Source: Rhabditoides inermis
Taxonomy: Eukaryota; Nematoda; Chromadorea; Rhabditida; Rhabditidae
Assembly: GCA_963966185.1 (NCBI GenBank)
Contig: CAWZYM010000407.1
Location: 428,001-492,000 of the forward strand
Reading direction: 5' to 3'
DNA: 64,000 bases
The translations under genes were made by a program, and so were the position numbers. Positions 51,578 through 62,938 of the stretch are shown one piece after another. Under the pieces are notes generated by a model. The model was not told where the DNA came from. It made no database searches and saw only the letters and a list, made by a program, of their open reading frames with translations. Numbering within the stretch: the first letter of the stretch is position 1; each line of letters opens with the position of its first letter.

Positions 51578-54500
51578 TTTAGAACTTTTCACAAAGATGT
51601 TCAGGTGTTCAGAACGTTTTCCTAGAACAGTTTAGAACTTTTCACAAAGATGTTCAGGAGTTTAGAACCTTTCCCTAGAACAGTTTAGAACTTGTCACAA
51701 CAATGTTTAGGGGTTTAGAACTTTTCACAAAGATGTTCAGGTGTTTAGAACTGTTTTCTAGAACAGTTTAGAAATTTCACAAAGATGTTCAGGAGTTTAG
51801 AATTTTCCCTAGAACAGTTTAGAACTTTTAACAAAGATGTTTAGGGGTTTAAAACTTTTCACAATTATGTTCAGGTGTTTAGAACTTTTCCCTAGAACAG
51901 TTTAGAACTTTTCACAAAGATGTTCAGAAGTTTAGAGCTTTTCCCTAGAACAGTTTAGAACTTTTCACAAAGATGTTTAGGGGTTTAGAACTTTTCACAA
52001 AGATGTTCAGGAGTTTAGAACTTTACCCTAGAGCAGTTTAGAACTTTCCACAAAGATGTCAGAAGTTTAGAGCTTTTCCCTAGAACAGTTTAGAACTTTT
52101 CACAAAGATGTTTAGGGGTTTAGAACTTTTCACAAAGATGTTCAGGAGTTTAGAACATTTTACTAGAAAAGTTAAGAACTTCTCACAAATATGTTTAGGG
52201 GTTTAGAACTTTTCACAAAGATGTTCAGGAGTTTAGAACATTTTACTAGAAAAGTTAAGAACTTTTCACAACGATGTTTAGGGGTTTAGAACTTTTCACA
52301 AAGATGTTCAGGTGTTCAGAACGTTTCCTAGAACAGTTTAGAACTTTTCACAAAGATGTTCAAGAGTTTAGAACTATTTTCTAGAACAGTTTAGAACTTT
52401 TCACAACGATGTTTAGGGGTTTAGAACTTTTCACAAAGATGTTCAGGTGTAAAGAACTATTTCCTAGAACAGTTTAGAACTTTTCACAAAGATGTTTAGG
52501 GGTTCAGAACTTTTCACAAAGATGTTCAGGAGTTTAGAACATTTTACTAGAAAAGTTTAGAACTTTTCACAACGATGTTTAGGGGTTTAGAACTTTTCAC
52601 AAAGATGTTCAGGTGTTCAGAACGTTTTCCTAGAACAGTTTAGAACTTTTCACGAAGGTGTTCAGGAGTTTAGAACTTCTCCCTAGAACAATTTAGAACT
52701 TTTCGCAACGATGTTTAGGTGGTTAAAACTTTTCACAAAGATGTTCAGGTGTTTAGAACTTTTCCCCAGAACAGTTTAGAACTTTTCACAAAGATGTTCA
52801 GGAGTTTAGAATTTTTTTTAGAACTTTTCACAATGATGTTTAGAAGTTTAGAACTTTTCCCTAAAACAGTTTAGCACTTTTCACAACGATGTTTAGGGAT
52901 TTAGAACTTTTCACAAAGATGTTCAGGAGTTTAGAACTTTTCCCTAGAACAGTTTAGAACTTTTCACAAAGTTGTTTAAGGGTTTAGAACTTTTCGCAAA
53001 GATGTTCAGGAGTTTAGAACTTTTTACTAGAAAAAATTAGAACTTCTCACAAAAATGTTTAGGGGTTTATAACTTTTCACAAAGATGTTCAGGAGTTTAG
53101 AATTTTCCCTAGAACAGTTTAGAACTTTTAACAAAGATGTTAAGGGGTTTAGAACTTTTCACAAAGATGTCAGGAGTTTAGAACTTTTCCCTAGAACAGT
53201 TTAGAACTTTTCACAACGATGTTAAGGGGTTTAGAACTTTTCACAAAGATGTTCAGGTGTTCAGAACGTTTTCCTAGAACAGTTTAGAACTTTTCACAAA
53301 GATGTTCAGAAGTTTAGAACCTTTCCCTAGAACAGTTTAGAACTTTTCACAACAATGTTTAGGGGTTTAGAACTTTTCACAAAGATGTTCAGAAGTTCAG
53401 AACTTCTCACTAGATTAGTTTAGAACTATCACAAATATGTTTAGGGGTTTAGAACTTTTCACAAAGATGTTCAGAAGTTTAGAACTTCACCCTAGAGCAG
53501 TTTAGAACTTTCCACAAAGATGTCAGAAGTTTAGAACATTTCCCTAGAACAGTTTAGAACTTTTCACAACGATGTTTAGGGGTTTAGAATTTTTCACAAC
53601 GATGTTTAGGGGTTTAGAACTTTTCACAAAGATGTTCAGGTGTTCAGAACGTTTTCCTAGAACAGTTTAGAACTTTTCACAAAGATGTTCAGGAGTTTAG
53701 AACCTTTCCCTAGAACAGTTTAGAACTTGTCACAACAATGTTTAGGGGTTTAGAACTTTTCACAAAGATGTTCAGGTGTTTAGAACTGTTTTCTAGAACA
53801 GTTTAGAAATTTCACAAAGATGTTCAGGAGTTTAGAATTTTCCCTAGAACAGTTTAGAACTTTTAACAAAGATGTTTAGGGGTTTAAAACTTTTCACAAT
53901 TATGTTCAGGTGTTTAGAACTTTTCCCTAGAACAGTTTAGAACTTTTCACAAAGATGTTCAGAAGTTTAGAGCTTTTCCCTAGAACAGTTTAGAACTTTT
54001 CACAAAGATGTTTAGGGGTTTAGAACTTTTTACAAAGATGTTCAGGAGTTTAGAACTTTACCCTAGAGCAGTTTAGAACTTTCCACAAAGATGTCAGAAG
54101 TTTAGAGCTTTTCCCTAGAACAGTTTAGAACTTTTCACAAAGATGTTTAGGGGTTTAGAACTTTTCACAAAGATGTTCAGGAGTTTAGAACATTTTACTA
54201 GAAAAGTTAAGAACTTCTCACAAATATGTTTAGGGGTTTAGAACTTTTCACAAAGATGTTCAGGAGTTTAGAACATTTTACTAGAAAAGTTAAGAACTTT
54301 TCACAACGATGTTTAGGGGTTTAGAACTTTTCACAAAGATGTTCAGGTGTTCAGAACGTTTCCTAGAACAGTTTAGAACTTTTCACAAAGATGTTCAAGA
54401 GTTTAGAACTATTTTCTAGAACAGTTTAGAACTTTTCACAACGATGTTTAGGGGTTTAGAACTTTTCACAAAGATGTTCAGGTGTAAAGAACTATTTCCT

Positions 54501-55170
54501 AGAACAGTTTAGAACTTTTCACAAAGATGTTTAGGGGTTCAGAACTTTTCACAAAGATGTTCAGGAGTTTAGAACATTTTACTAGAAAAGTTTAGAACTT
54601 TTCACAACGATGTTTAGGGGTTTAGAACTTTTCACAAAGATGTTCAGGTGTTCAGAACGTTTTCCTAGAACAGTTTAGAACTTTTCACGAAGGTGTTCAG
54701 GAGTTTAGAACTTCTCCCTAGAACAATTTAGAACTTTTCGCAACGATGTTTAGGTGGTTAAAACTTTTCACAAAGATGTTCAGGTGTTTAGAACTTTTCC
54801 CCAGAACAGTTTAGAACTTTTCACAAAGATGTTCAGGAGTTTAGAATTTTTTTTAGAACTTTTCACAATGATGTTTAGAAGTTTAGAACTTTTCCCTAAA
54901 ACAGTTTAGCACTTTTCACAACGATGTTTAGGGATTTAGAACTTTTCACAAAGATGTTCAGGAGTTTAGAACTTTTCCCTAGAACAGTTTAGAACTTTTC
55001 ACAAAGTTGTTTAAGGGTTTAGAACTTTTCGCAAAGATGTTCAGGAGTTTAGAACTTTTTACTAGAAAAAATTAGAACTTCTCACAAAAATGTTTAGGGG
55101 TTTATAACTTTTCACAAAGATGTTCAGGAGTTTAGAATTTTCCCTAGAACAGTTTAGAACTTTTAACAAA
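51578..55170 (+). repeat. S30b higher-order repeat, 3,960-bp copy 2
   Basis: Second copy, with the TCAGGTGTTCAGAACG phase matching 47641 at 51601. It keeps the ~135-bp section missing from copy 1. It diverges from copy 1 near 55170, where ATGTTTAGGGG replaces ATGTTAAGGGG. Confidence 0.85.
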
Positions 55171-57143
55171 GATGTTTAGGGGTTTAGAACTTTTCACAAA
55201 AATGTTCAGGTGTTTAGAACTTTTCCCTAGAACAGTTTAGAACTTTTCCCAAAGATGTTTAGGAGTTTGGAACTTTTCACAAAGATGTTCAGAAGTTCAG
55301 AACTTTTCACTAGAACAGTTTAGAACTATCACAAACATGTTTAGGGGTTTAGAACTTTTTACAAAGTTGTTCAGGAGTTAAGAACTTTTGCCTAGAACAG
55401 TTTAGAACTTTCCACAAAGATGTCAGGAGTTTAGAACTTTTCCCTAGAACAGTTTAGAACTTTTCACAACGATGTGAAGGGGTTTAGAACTTTTCACAAA
55501 GATGTTCAGGTGTTCAGAACGTTTTCCTAGAACAGTTTAGAACTTTTCACAAAGATGTTCAGAAGTTTAGAACCTTTCCCTAGAACAGTTTAGAACTTTT
55601 CACAACAATGTTTAGGGGTTTAGAACTTTTCACAAAGATGTTCAGAAGTTCAGAACTTCTCACTAGATTAGTTTAGAACTATCACAAATATGTTTAGGGG
55701 TTTAGAACTTTTCACAAAGATGTTCAGAAGTTTAGAACTTCACCCTAGAGCAGTTTAGAACTTTCCACAAAGATGTCAGAAGTTTAGAACATTTCCCTAG
55801 AACAGTTTAGAACTTTTCACAACGATGTTTAGGGGTTTAGAATTTTTCACAACGATGTTTAGGGGTTTAGAACTTTTCACAAAGATGTTCAGGTGTTCAG
55901 AACGTTTTCCTAGAACAGTTTAGAACTTTTCACAAAGATTTTCAGGAGTTTAGAACCTTTCCCTAGAACTTGTCACAACAATGTTTAGGGGTTTAGAACT
56001 TTTCACAAAGATGTTCAGGTGTTTAGAACTGTTTTCTAGAACAGTTTAGAAATTTCATAAAGATGTTCAGGAGTTTAGAATTTTCCCTAGAACAGTTTAG
56101 AACTTTTAACAAAGATGTTTAGGGGTTTAAAACTTTTCACAATTATGTTCAGGTGTTTAGAACTTTTCCCTAGAACAGTTTAGAACTTTTCACAAAGATG
56201 TTCAGAAGTTTAGAGCTTTTCCCTAGAACAGTTTAGAACTTTTCACAAAGATGTTTAGGGGTTTAGAACTTTTCACAAAGATGTTCAGGAGTTTAGAACA
56301 TTTTACTAGAAAAGTTAAGAACTTCTCACAAATATGTTTAGGGGTTTAGAACTTTTCACAAAGATTATCAGGAGTTTAGAACTTTTCCCTAGAACAGTTT
56401 AGAACTTTTCCCAAAAATGTTTAGGAGTTTAGAACTTTTCACAAAGATGTTCAGGAGTTTAGAACTTTACCCTAGAGCAGTTTAGAACTTTCCACAAAGA
56501 TGTCAGAAGTTTAGAGCTTTTCCCTAGAACAGTTTAGAACTTTTCACAAAGATGTTTAGGGGTTTAGAACTTTTCACAAAGATGTTCAGGAGTTTAGAAC
56601 ATTTTACTAGAAAAGTTAAGAACTTCTCACAAATATGTTTAGGGGTTTAGAACTTTTCACAAAGATGTTCAGAAGTTTAGAACTTTACCCTAGAGCAGTT
56701 TAGAACTTTCCACAAAGATGTCAGAAGTTTAGAACTTTTCTCTAGAACAGTTTAGAACTTTTCACAACGATGTTTAGGAATTTAGAACTTTTCACAAAGA
56801 TGTTCAGGTGTTTAGAACTGTTTTCTAGAACAGTTTAGAAATTTCACAAAGATGTTCAGGAGTTTAGAATTTTCCCTAGAACAGTTTAGAACTTTTAACA
56901 AAGATGTTTAGGGGTTTAAAACTTTTCACAATTATGTTCAGGTGTTTAGAACTTTTCCCTAGAACAGTTTAGAACTTTTCCCAAAGATGTTTAGGAGTTT
57001 AGAACTTTTCACAAAGATGTTCAGAAGTTTAGAGCTTTTCCCTAGAACAGTTTAGAACTTTTCACAAAGATGTTTAGGGGTTTAGAACTTTTCACAAAGA
57101 TGTTCAGGAGTTTAGAACATTTTCCTAGAAAAGTCAAGAACTT
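55171..57143 (+). repeat. S30b satellite, right end of the large block
   Basis: GTTTAGAAC units with more mixed order and private variants (GATGTGAAGG near 55474, AAGATTATCAGG near 56362). The array ends at about AAGTCAAGAACTTC, where unrelated sequence TCTCTCCGGAAG begins. Confidence 0.92.
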
Positions 57144-57157
57144 CTTCTCTCCGGAAG

Positions 57158-57213
<56 letters not shown>

Positions 57214-57240
57214 CCATAGTAAACATTAGTATGAAAGGGG
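57144..57240. repeat. (GACA)n microsatellite with short unique flanks
   Basis: About 14 GACA/ACAG tetramers occupy 57158-57213, with one AAACA interruption near 57201. The left flank TCTCTCCGGAAG (57146-57157) and the right flank with CCATAGTAAACATTAG (57214-57229) belong to none of the satellites. They are small islands of unique DNA separating S30b from S10. Confidence 0.93.
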
Positions 57241-57664
57241 AAACATTCTGTAACATTCTGTAACATTCTGTAACATTCTGTAACATTCTGACATTCTGTA
57301 ACATTCTGTAACATTCTGTAACATTCTGTAACATTCTGTAACATTCTGTAACTTTCTGTAACATTCTGTAACAATCTGTAACATTCTGTAACACTCTGTA
57401 ACACTCTGTAACATTCTGTAACCTTCTGTAACCTTCTGTAACATTCTGTAACATTCTGTAACCTTCTGTAACCTTCTGTAACATTCTGTAACACTCTGTA
57501 ACACTCTGTAACATTCTGTAACCTTCTGTAACCTTCTGTAACATTCTGTAACACTCTGTAACATTCTGTAACACTCTGTAACATTATGTAACCTTCTGTA
57601 ACCTTCTGTAACATTCTGTAACATTCTGTAACCTTCTGTAACCTTCTGTAACATTCTGTAACAC
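57241..57664 (+). repeat. S10 satellite: (ACATTCTGTA)n
   Basis: About 42 units of a 10-bp motif in three main forms, ACATTCTGTA, ACCTTCTGTA and ACACTCTGTA. The variants come in paired runs: ACACTCTGTA doubles sit at 57391/57401 and 57491/57501, 100 bp apart. One 8-base unit lacking TA sits at about 57283-57290. Three minus-strand frames are open because three units make 30 bp. Confidence 0.96.
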
Positions 57665-57798
57665 AGGTCAGGTTCTAGCCGCAGAAATTCCAAATCGTCA
57701 GGTTCTGTTCTCAAACCGTTAGGTTCTAGCTCCAGAAATCTCAAACCGTCAGGTTCTGATGGCAGAAATCTCGAACCGTCAGGTTCTGACGGTAGAAA
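57665..57798 (-). repeat. S30a satellite, short inverted block
   Basis: Between four and five 30-bp units in the GGTTCTGACGG orientation, ending GACGGTAGAAA where S30b begins. Together with the next ~165 bp it is the reverse complement of about 14887-15187, with coordinates summing to 72,852. It is therefore a dispersed inverted copy of a composite junction. Confidence 0.94.
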
Positions 57799-60700
57799 GT
57801 TCTAAACTATTCTAGAGAAAAGTTCTAAACCCCTAAACATCTTTGTGATAGTTCTAGTGAGAAGTTCTAAACTTCTGAACATCTTTGTGAAAAGTTCTAA
57901 ACTCCTTAACATCTATGGGAAAAGTTCTAAACTGTTCTAGGGAAAAGCTCTAAACACCTGAACATTTTTGTGAAAAGTTCTAAACCCTTAAACATCTTCG
58001 TGAAAAGTTCTAAACTGTTCTAGGGAAAGGTTCCAAACACCTGAACATCTTTGTGAAAAGTTCTAATCCCCTAAACATTGTTGTGAAACGTTCTAAACTG
58101 TTCTAAGAGAAGGTTCTAAACTCTTGAACATCTTTGTGAAAAGTTCTAAACTGTTCTAGGAAAACGTTCTGAACACCTGAACATCTTTGTGAAAAGTTCC
58201 AAACCTCTAAACATCGTTGTGAAAAGTTCTAAACTTTTCTAGTAAAATGTTCTAAACTCCTGAACATCTTTGTGAAAAGTTCTAAACCACTAAACATCTT
58301 TGTGAGAAGTTCTTAACTTTTCTAGTAAAATGTTCTAAACTCCTGAACATCTTTGTGAAAACTTCTGAACCCCTAAACATCTTTTTGAGAAGTTCTAAAC
58401 TGTTCTAGAGAAAAGTTCTGAACTCCTAAACATCTTTGTGAAAAGTTCTGAACTGTTCTAGAGAAAAGCTCTAAACACCTGAACATCTTTGTGAAAAGTT
58501 TTAAATCCCTAAACATCGTTGTGATAATTCTAAACTGTTCTAGTGAGAAGTTCTGAACTTCTGAATAACTTTGTGAAAAGTTCTAAACCCCTAAACATCG
58601 TTGTGAAAAGTTTTAAACTTTTCTTGTAAAAAGTTCTAAACTCCTGAACATCTTTGTGAAAAGTTCTAAACCCTCAAACATCTTTGTGAAAAGTTCTAAA
58701 CTGTTTTAGAAAATAGTTCTTTACACCTGAACATCTTTGTGAAAAGTTCTAAACCCCTAAACATCGTTGTGAAAAGTTCTAAACTGTTCTAGAAAATAGT
58801 TCTAAACACCTGAACATCTTTGTGAAAAGTTCTAAACCCCTAAACACTGTTGTGAAAAGTTCTAAACTGTTCTAGGGAAAGGTTCTAAACTCCTGAACAT
58901 CTTTGTGAAAAGTTCTAACCTGTTCTAGGAAAACGTTCTGAACACCTGAACATCTTTGTGAAAAGTTCTAATCTGTTCTAGGGAAAAGTTCTTAACTCCT
59001 GAACAATGTTGTAAAAAGTTCTAAACCCCTAAACATCTTTGTGATAATTCTAAACTGTTCTAGTGAGAAGTTCTGAACTTCTGAATAACTTTGTGAAAAG
59101 TTCTAAACCCCTAAACATCGTTGTGAAAAGTTTTAAACTTTTCTTGTAAAAAGTTCTAAACTCCTGAACATCTTTGTGAAAAGTTCTAAACCCTCAAACA
59201 TCTTTGTGAAAAGTTCTAAACTGTTTAAGAAAATAGTTCTTTACACCTGAACATCTTTGTGAAAAGTTCTAAACCCCTAAACATCGTTGTGAAAAGTTCT
59301 AAACTGTTCTAGAAAATAGTTCTAAACACCTGAACATCTTTGTGAAAAGTTCTAAACCCCTAAACACTGTTGTGAAAAGTTCTAAACTGTTCTAGGGAAA
59401 GGTTCTAAACTCCTGAACATCTTTGTGAAAAGTTCTAACCTGTTCTAGGAAAACGTTCTGAACACCTGAACATCTTTGTGAAAAGTTCTAAACCCCTAAA
59501 CATCGTTGTTGGACTGTTTTAAAGAAAAAATCTAAAATCCTGAACATCTTTTTGAAAAGTTCTAAATTCCTAAACATCTTTGTGAAAAGTTCTAAACTGT
59601 TCTAGGAAAAAGTTCTAAACTCCTGAACATCTTTGTGAAAAGTTCTAAACTGTTTTAGAAAATAGTTCTTTACACCTGAACATCTTTGTGAAAAGTTCTA
59701 AACCCCTAAACATCGTTGTGAAAAGTTCTAAACTGTTCTAGAAAATAGTTCTAAACACCTGAACATCTTTGTGAAAAGTTCTAATCTGTTCTAGGGAAAA
59801 GTTCTTAACTCCTGAACAATTTTGTAAAAAGTTCTAAACTCCTAAACATCTTTGTGATAGTTCTAAACTGTTCTAGTGAGAAGTTCTGAACTTCTGAATA
59901 ACTTTGTGAAAAGTTCTAAACCCCTAAACATCGTTGTGAAAAGTTTTAAACTTTTCTTGTAAAAAGTTCTAAACTCCTGAACATCTTTGTGAAAAGTTCT
60001 AAACCCTCAAACATCTTTGTGAAAAGTTCTAAACTGTTCTAGAAAATAGTTCTTTACACCTGAACATCTTTGTGAAAAGTTCTAAACCCCTAAACATCGT
60101 TGTGAAAAGTTCTAAACTGTTCTAGAAAATAGTTCTAAACACCTGAACATCTTTGTGAAAAGTTCTAAACCCCTAAACACTGTTGTGAAAAGTTCTAAAC
60201 TGTTCTAGGGAAAGGTTCTAAACTCCTGAACATCTTTGTGAAAAGTTCTAACCTGTTCTAGGAAAACGTTCTGAACACCTGAACATCTTTGTGAAAAGTT
60301 CTAAACCCCTAAACATCGTTGTTGGACTGTTTTAAAGAAAAAATCTAAAATCCTGAACATCTTTTTGAAAAGTTCTAAACTCCTAAACATCTTTGTGAAA
60401 AGTTCTAAACTGTTCTAGGAAAAAGTTCTAAACTCCTGAACATCTTTGTGAAAAGTTCTAAACTGTTCTAGGGAATAGTTCTAAACACCTGAACATCTTT
60501 GTGAAAAGTTCTAAACCCCTAAACATCGTTGTGAAAAGTTCTAAACTGTTCTAGGGAAAAGTTCTAAACTCCTGAACATCTTTGTGGGAAGTTCTAAACT
60601 ATTCTAGAGAAAAGTTCTAAACCCCTAAACATCTTTGTGATAGTTCTAGTAAGAAGTTCTAAACTTCTGAACATCTTTGTGAAAAGTTCTAAACTCCTAA

Positions 60701-61633
60701 ACATCTTTGGGAAAAGTTCTAAACTGTTCTAGGGAAAAGTTCTAAACACCTGAACATCTTTGTGAAAAGTTCTAAACTGTTCTAGGGAATAGTTCTAAAC
60801 ACCTGAACATCTTTGTGAAAAGTTCTAAACCCCTAAACATCGTTGTGAAAAGTTCTAACCTGTTCTAGGAAAACGTTCTGAACACCTGAACATCTTTGTG
60901 AAAAGTTCTAAACCCCTAAACATCGTTGTTGAACTGTTTCAAAGAAAAAATCTAAAATCCTGAACATCTTTTTGAAAAGTTCTAAACTCCTAAACATCTT
61001 TGTGAAAAGTTCTAAACTGTTCTAGGAAAAAGTTCTAAACTCCTGAACATCTTTGTGAAAAGTTCTAAACTGTTCTAGGGAATAGTTCTAAACACCTGAA
61101 CATCTTTGTGAAAAGTTCTAAACCCCTAAACATCGTTGTGAAAAGTTCTAAACTGTTCTAGGGAAAAGTTCTAAACTCCTGAACATCTTTGTGGGAAGTT
61201 CTAAACTATTCTAGAGAAAAGTTCTAAACCCCTAAACATCTTTGTGATAGTTCTAGTAAGAAGTTCTAAACTTCTGAACATCTTTGTGAAAAGTTCTAAA
61301 CTCCTAAACATCTTTGGGAAAAGTTCTAAACTGTTCTAGGGAAAAGTTCTAAACACCTGAACATCTTTGTGAAAAGTTCTAAACTGTTCTAGGGAATAGT
61401 TCTAAACACCTGAACATCTTTGTGAAAAGTTCTAAACCCCTAAACATCGTTGTGAAAAGTTCTAACCTGTTCTAGGAAAACGTTCTGAACACCTGAACAT
61501 CTTTGTGAAAAGTTCTAAACCCCTAAACATCGTTGTTGAACTGTTTCAAAGAAAAAATCTAAAATCCTGAACATCTTTTTGAAAAGTTCTAAACTCCTAA
61601 ACATCTTTGTGAAAAGTTCTAAACTGTTCTAGG
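57799..61633 (-). repeat. S30b satellite, inverted block with 812- and 607-bp repeats
   Basis: GTTCTAAAC orientation throughout. The CTGAATAACTTTG marker occurs at 58561, 59081 and 59893 (520 then 812 bp apart). GGACTGTTTTAAAG occurs at 59511 and 60324 (813 bp apart). The latter continues as GAACTGTTTCAAAG at 60931 and 61538, giving a 607-bp period at the right end. The array stops at GTTCTAGG, directly against S21. Confidence 0.95.
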
Positions 61634-61925
61634 ACTCATTTCGTAGATCTATGAACTCGTTTCGTAGATCTACGTACTCATTCCGTAGAACTACGAACTC
61701 GTTTCGTAGATCTACGAACTCAATTCGTAGAACTACGAACTCATTTCGTAGATCTACGAACTCATTTCGTAGATCTTTGAACTCGTTTCGTAGATCTACG
61801 AACTCATTTCGTAGAACTACGAACTGGTTTCGTAGATCTACGAACTCAATTCGTAGAACTACGAACTCATTTCGTAGATCTACGAACTCATTTCGTAGAT
61901 TTGCAAACTCATTTCGTAGATCTAC
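61634..61925 (-). repeat. S21 satellite: 21-bp palindromic array, left arm
   Basis: About 14 units of 21 bp in the GAACTCATTTCG orientation, each centred on the palindrome CGTAGATCTACG or its variant CGTAGAACTACG. The full-form units contain a BglII site (AGATCT). Both strands are open for 100 or more codons because the unit is seven codons long. The minus frame would spell FVDLRNE heptads. Confidence 0.96.
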
Positions 61926-61954
61926 GAAACGAGTTCGTAGTTCTACGGAATGAG
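61926..61954 (+). repeat. S21 satellite, about 1.5 units in flipped orientation
   Basis: After the CGTAGATCTACG core at 61915-61926 the array reads AAACGAGTTCG, the orientation of the right-hand array. The switch therefore occurs inside a self-complementary core, about 30 bp before the unique island starts. Confidence 0.85.
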
Positions 61955-61984
61955 TACGTTGTCGCGGACGCGACGCAACCACCA

Positions 61985-62020
61985 ATGCAAATCATTGCCA
62001 AATGCACATACAATATAAAT
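61985..62020 (+). promoter_or_regulatory. Possible core promoter: octamer-like and TATA-like motifs
   Basis: ATGCAAAT, an exact octamer motif bound by POU-domain factors in animals, lies at 61985-61992. TATAAAT lies at 62014-62020. Short AT-rich motifs occur by chance, so this is suggestive only. The support is its position, about 260 bp upstream of a candidate spliced reading frame in the same orientation. Confidence 0.2.
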
Positions 62021-62279
62021 AAGATCGCTAACACCATTGTGAATCATATTAGTTTAATATTAGATTGATAATCGTTTGATATCAATACATAATCAAGCAG
62101 GAAGAGACAAATTCTCCTGCCAACGGAATGGGCGGAGAGTGGAGTGGCAATACGACCACAGTCTAAACGCAATATTTGTCATCAGGAATCCGTATTATTT
62201 AATTCAGGATCGAACGGCTTGGGTGGTCCCGAGCCGAGAACATTCAAATCCGTGACCGTAATCCATCCAGAAAGTCAGG

Positions 62280-62763
62280 ATGAAATCCCAAAATGTAACT
62301 CACTTATTCTCTCGACTCGGGCCAAGTGAACGGTGAGTCGATGCGACCAAATAAAATGGAATAATTCAATGAATACGTGGTAAAATGAACAATATACGCA
62401 TCAAATACAGGGAGAATAGAACATATGAAATGGTAATATGATGATGAAATAGTGTAAATGATTGAATCTGGTAACCCACGAGATTGGCTGGACGGTGGGG
62501 CGGACGGAGACTCGCTCACCGGCATTCGCAGAGGTTCTGCGCCGTGTGACCCCCTTCCCCTCTTCTGCAGCAAAGATGCCCGGACGTATCCGAGGGCGCT
62601 GCGCGCATATGTATGGCAATGTGCGGACGGATCCGACGCCCGCGCTCCCTTCTTCACTCAAGACATGGCATGGTCGTCGCCCTCTACATGGTCTTCATCT
62701 TCATTCAGGACACGGCATGGTCGTAGCCCTCTACGTGATCCTCTCCTAACCCGTCAACCGTAG
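62280..62763 (+). CDS. Candidate two-exon small protein gene (unrecognised)
   Basis: Joining 62280-62332 to 62571-62763 gives one frame of 81 codons from ATG (62280) to TAG (62761-62763). The frame is closed upstream by TAA at 62259-62261. The spliced codon at the join reads CG|C (Arg). The predicted peptide is rich in Arg, Ser and Pro, with a Trp/Ser patch near its middle. It has no signal peptide, membrane segment or domain that I recognise. A 47-bp near-duplication (62653-62746) makes two similar HGR/WSS-like stretches in the second exon. Support is the strong splice pair and a downstream AATAAA. Against it are its short length, the lack of recognisable homology, and the fact that such a frame can arise by chance. 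It could also be the 3' end of a larger gene or a transposon remnant. Confidence 0.22.
62333..62570 (+). other. Candidate GT-AG intron (238 bp)
   Basis: The donor reads ACG|GTGAGT (intron start 62333), a near-consensus metazoan 5' splice site. The acceptor is a pyrimidine-rich run, CCCCTTCCCCTCTTCTGCAG, ending at 62570. The intron body is AT-rich on its left and has stops in all + frames. The length is in the common range for insect introns. The reading frame is kept across the join only for the frame starting at 62280. Confidence 0.35.
62653..62746 (+). repeat. 47-bp imperfect tandem dimer
   Basis: Two adjacent copies share GGCATGGTCGT and GCCCTCTAC: the first at about 62653-62699 and the second at about 62700-62746, with roughly eight mismatches. 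The offset of 47 is not a multiple of three, so the two copies are read in different frames. Confidence 0.8.
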
Positions 62764-62884
62764 TCATTGCTCTTATCTACCGTAATCACATGCACTCCCA
62801 GTCACTCCCATTACTGTACCTATTGCTTCTACCGTACCCCCAGTGAAATGCCAACACAATAATATAATCCATGTATTAAACATA

Positions 62885-62890
62885 AATAAA
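62885..62890 (+). other. Possible polyadenylation signal AATAAA
   Basis: AATAAA lies 122 bp after the candidate stop codon, in an AT-rich stretch followed by a T/G-rich run (TAATGTACTTGTCGATGGTC). The arrangement is compatible with a 3' end on the + strand. The hexamer is common in AT-rich DNA. Confidence 0.25.
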
Positions 62891-62938
62891 CTATACTATT
62901 TAATGTACTTGTCGATGGTCTTGGTTGCGCTCATACGT

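Larger units (their letters stand above)
61955..62938. other. Unique-sequence island between two S21 arrays
   Basis: About 984 bp belonging to no satellite family. The outer thirds are AT-rich. The middle (about 62480-62760) is GC- and CpG-rich. The boundaries share the 5-mer TACGT (61955-61959 and 62934-62938), and just inside lie the inverted 8-mers CGCAACCA (61974-61981) and TGGTTGCG (62922-62929). It could be a captured gene fragment, a small mobile element, or the ancestral DNA into which S21 expanded. Confidence 0.8.

Noticed and set aside
57158..57213. (GACA)n as a sex-chromosome-type Bkm repeat
   Set aside because: Bkm satellites are GATA/GACA mixtures. Only a single short GACA run is present here, which is an ordinary microsatellite.
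57042..57744. Three overlapping minus-strand frames (172-190 codons) with LQNVTECYR-like repeats and a Cys/Ser/Val run
   Set aside because: Product of (ACATTCTGTA)n read in three frames and of (GACA)n. All three frames are open together, which a real gene would not show.
62304..62657. 117- and 86-codon minus-strand frames in the unique island
   Set aside because: The 117-codon frame opens at GTG, not ATG. No splice or promoter signals on that strand, and the GC-rich composition alone keeps frames open.
61955..62938. tRNA, rRNA or snRNA gene in the unique island
   Set aside because: No A/B box pair, cloverleaf, or recognisable rRNA or snRNA segment was found. The octamer plus TATA pair alone is insufficient.
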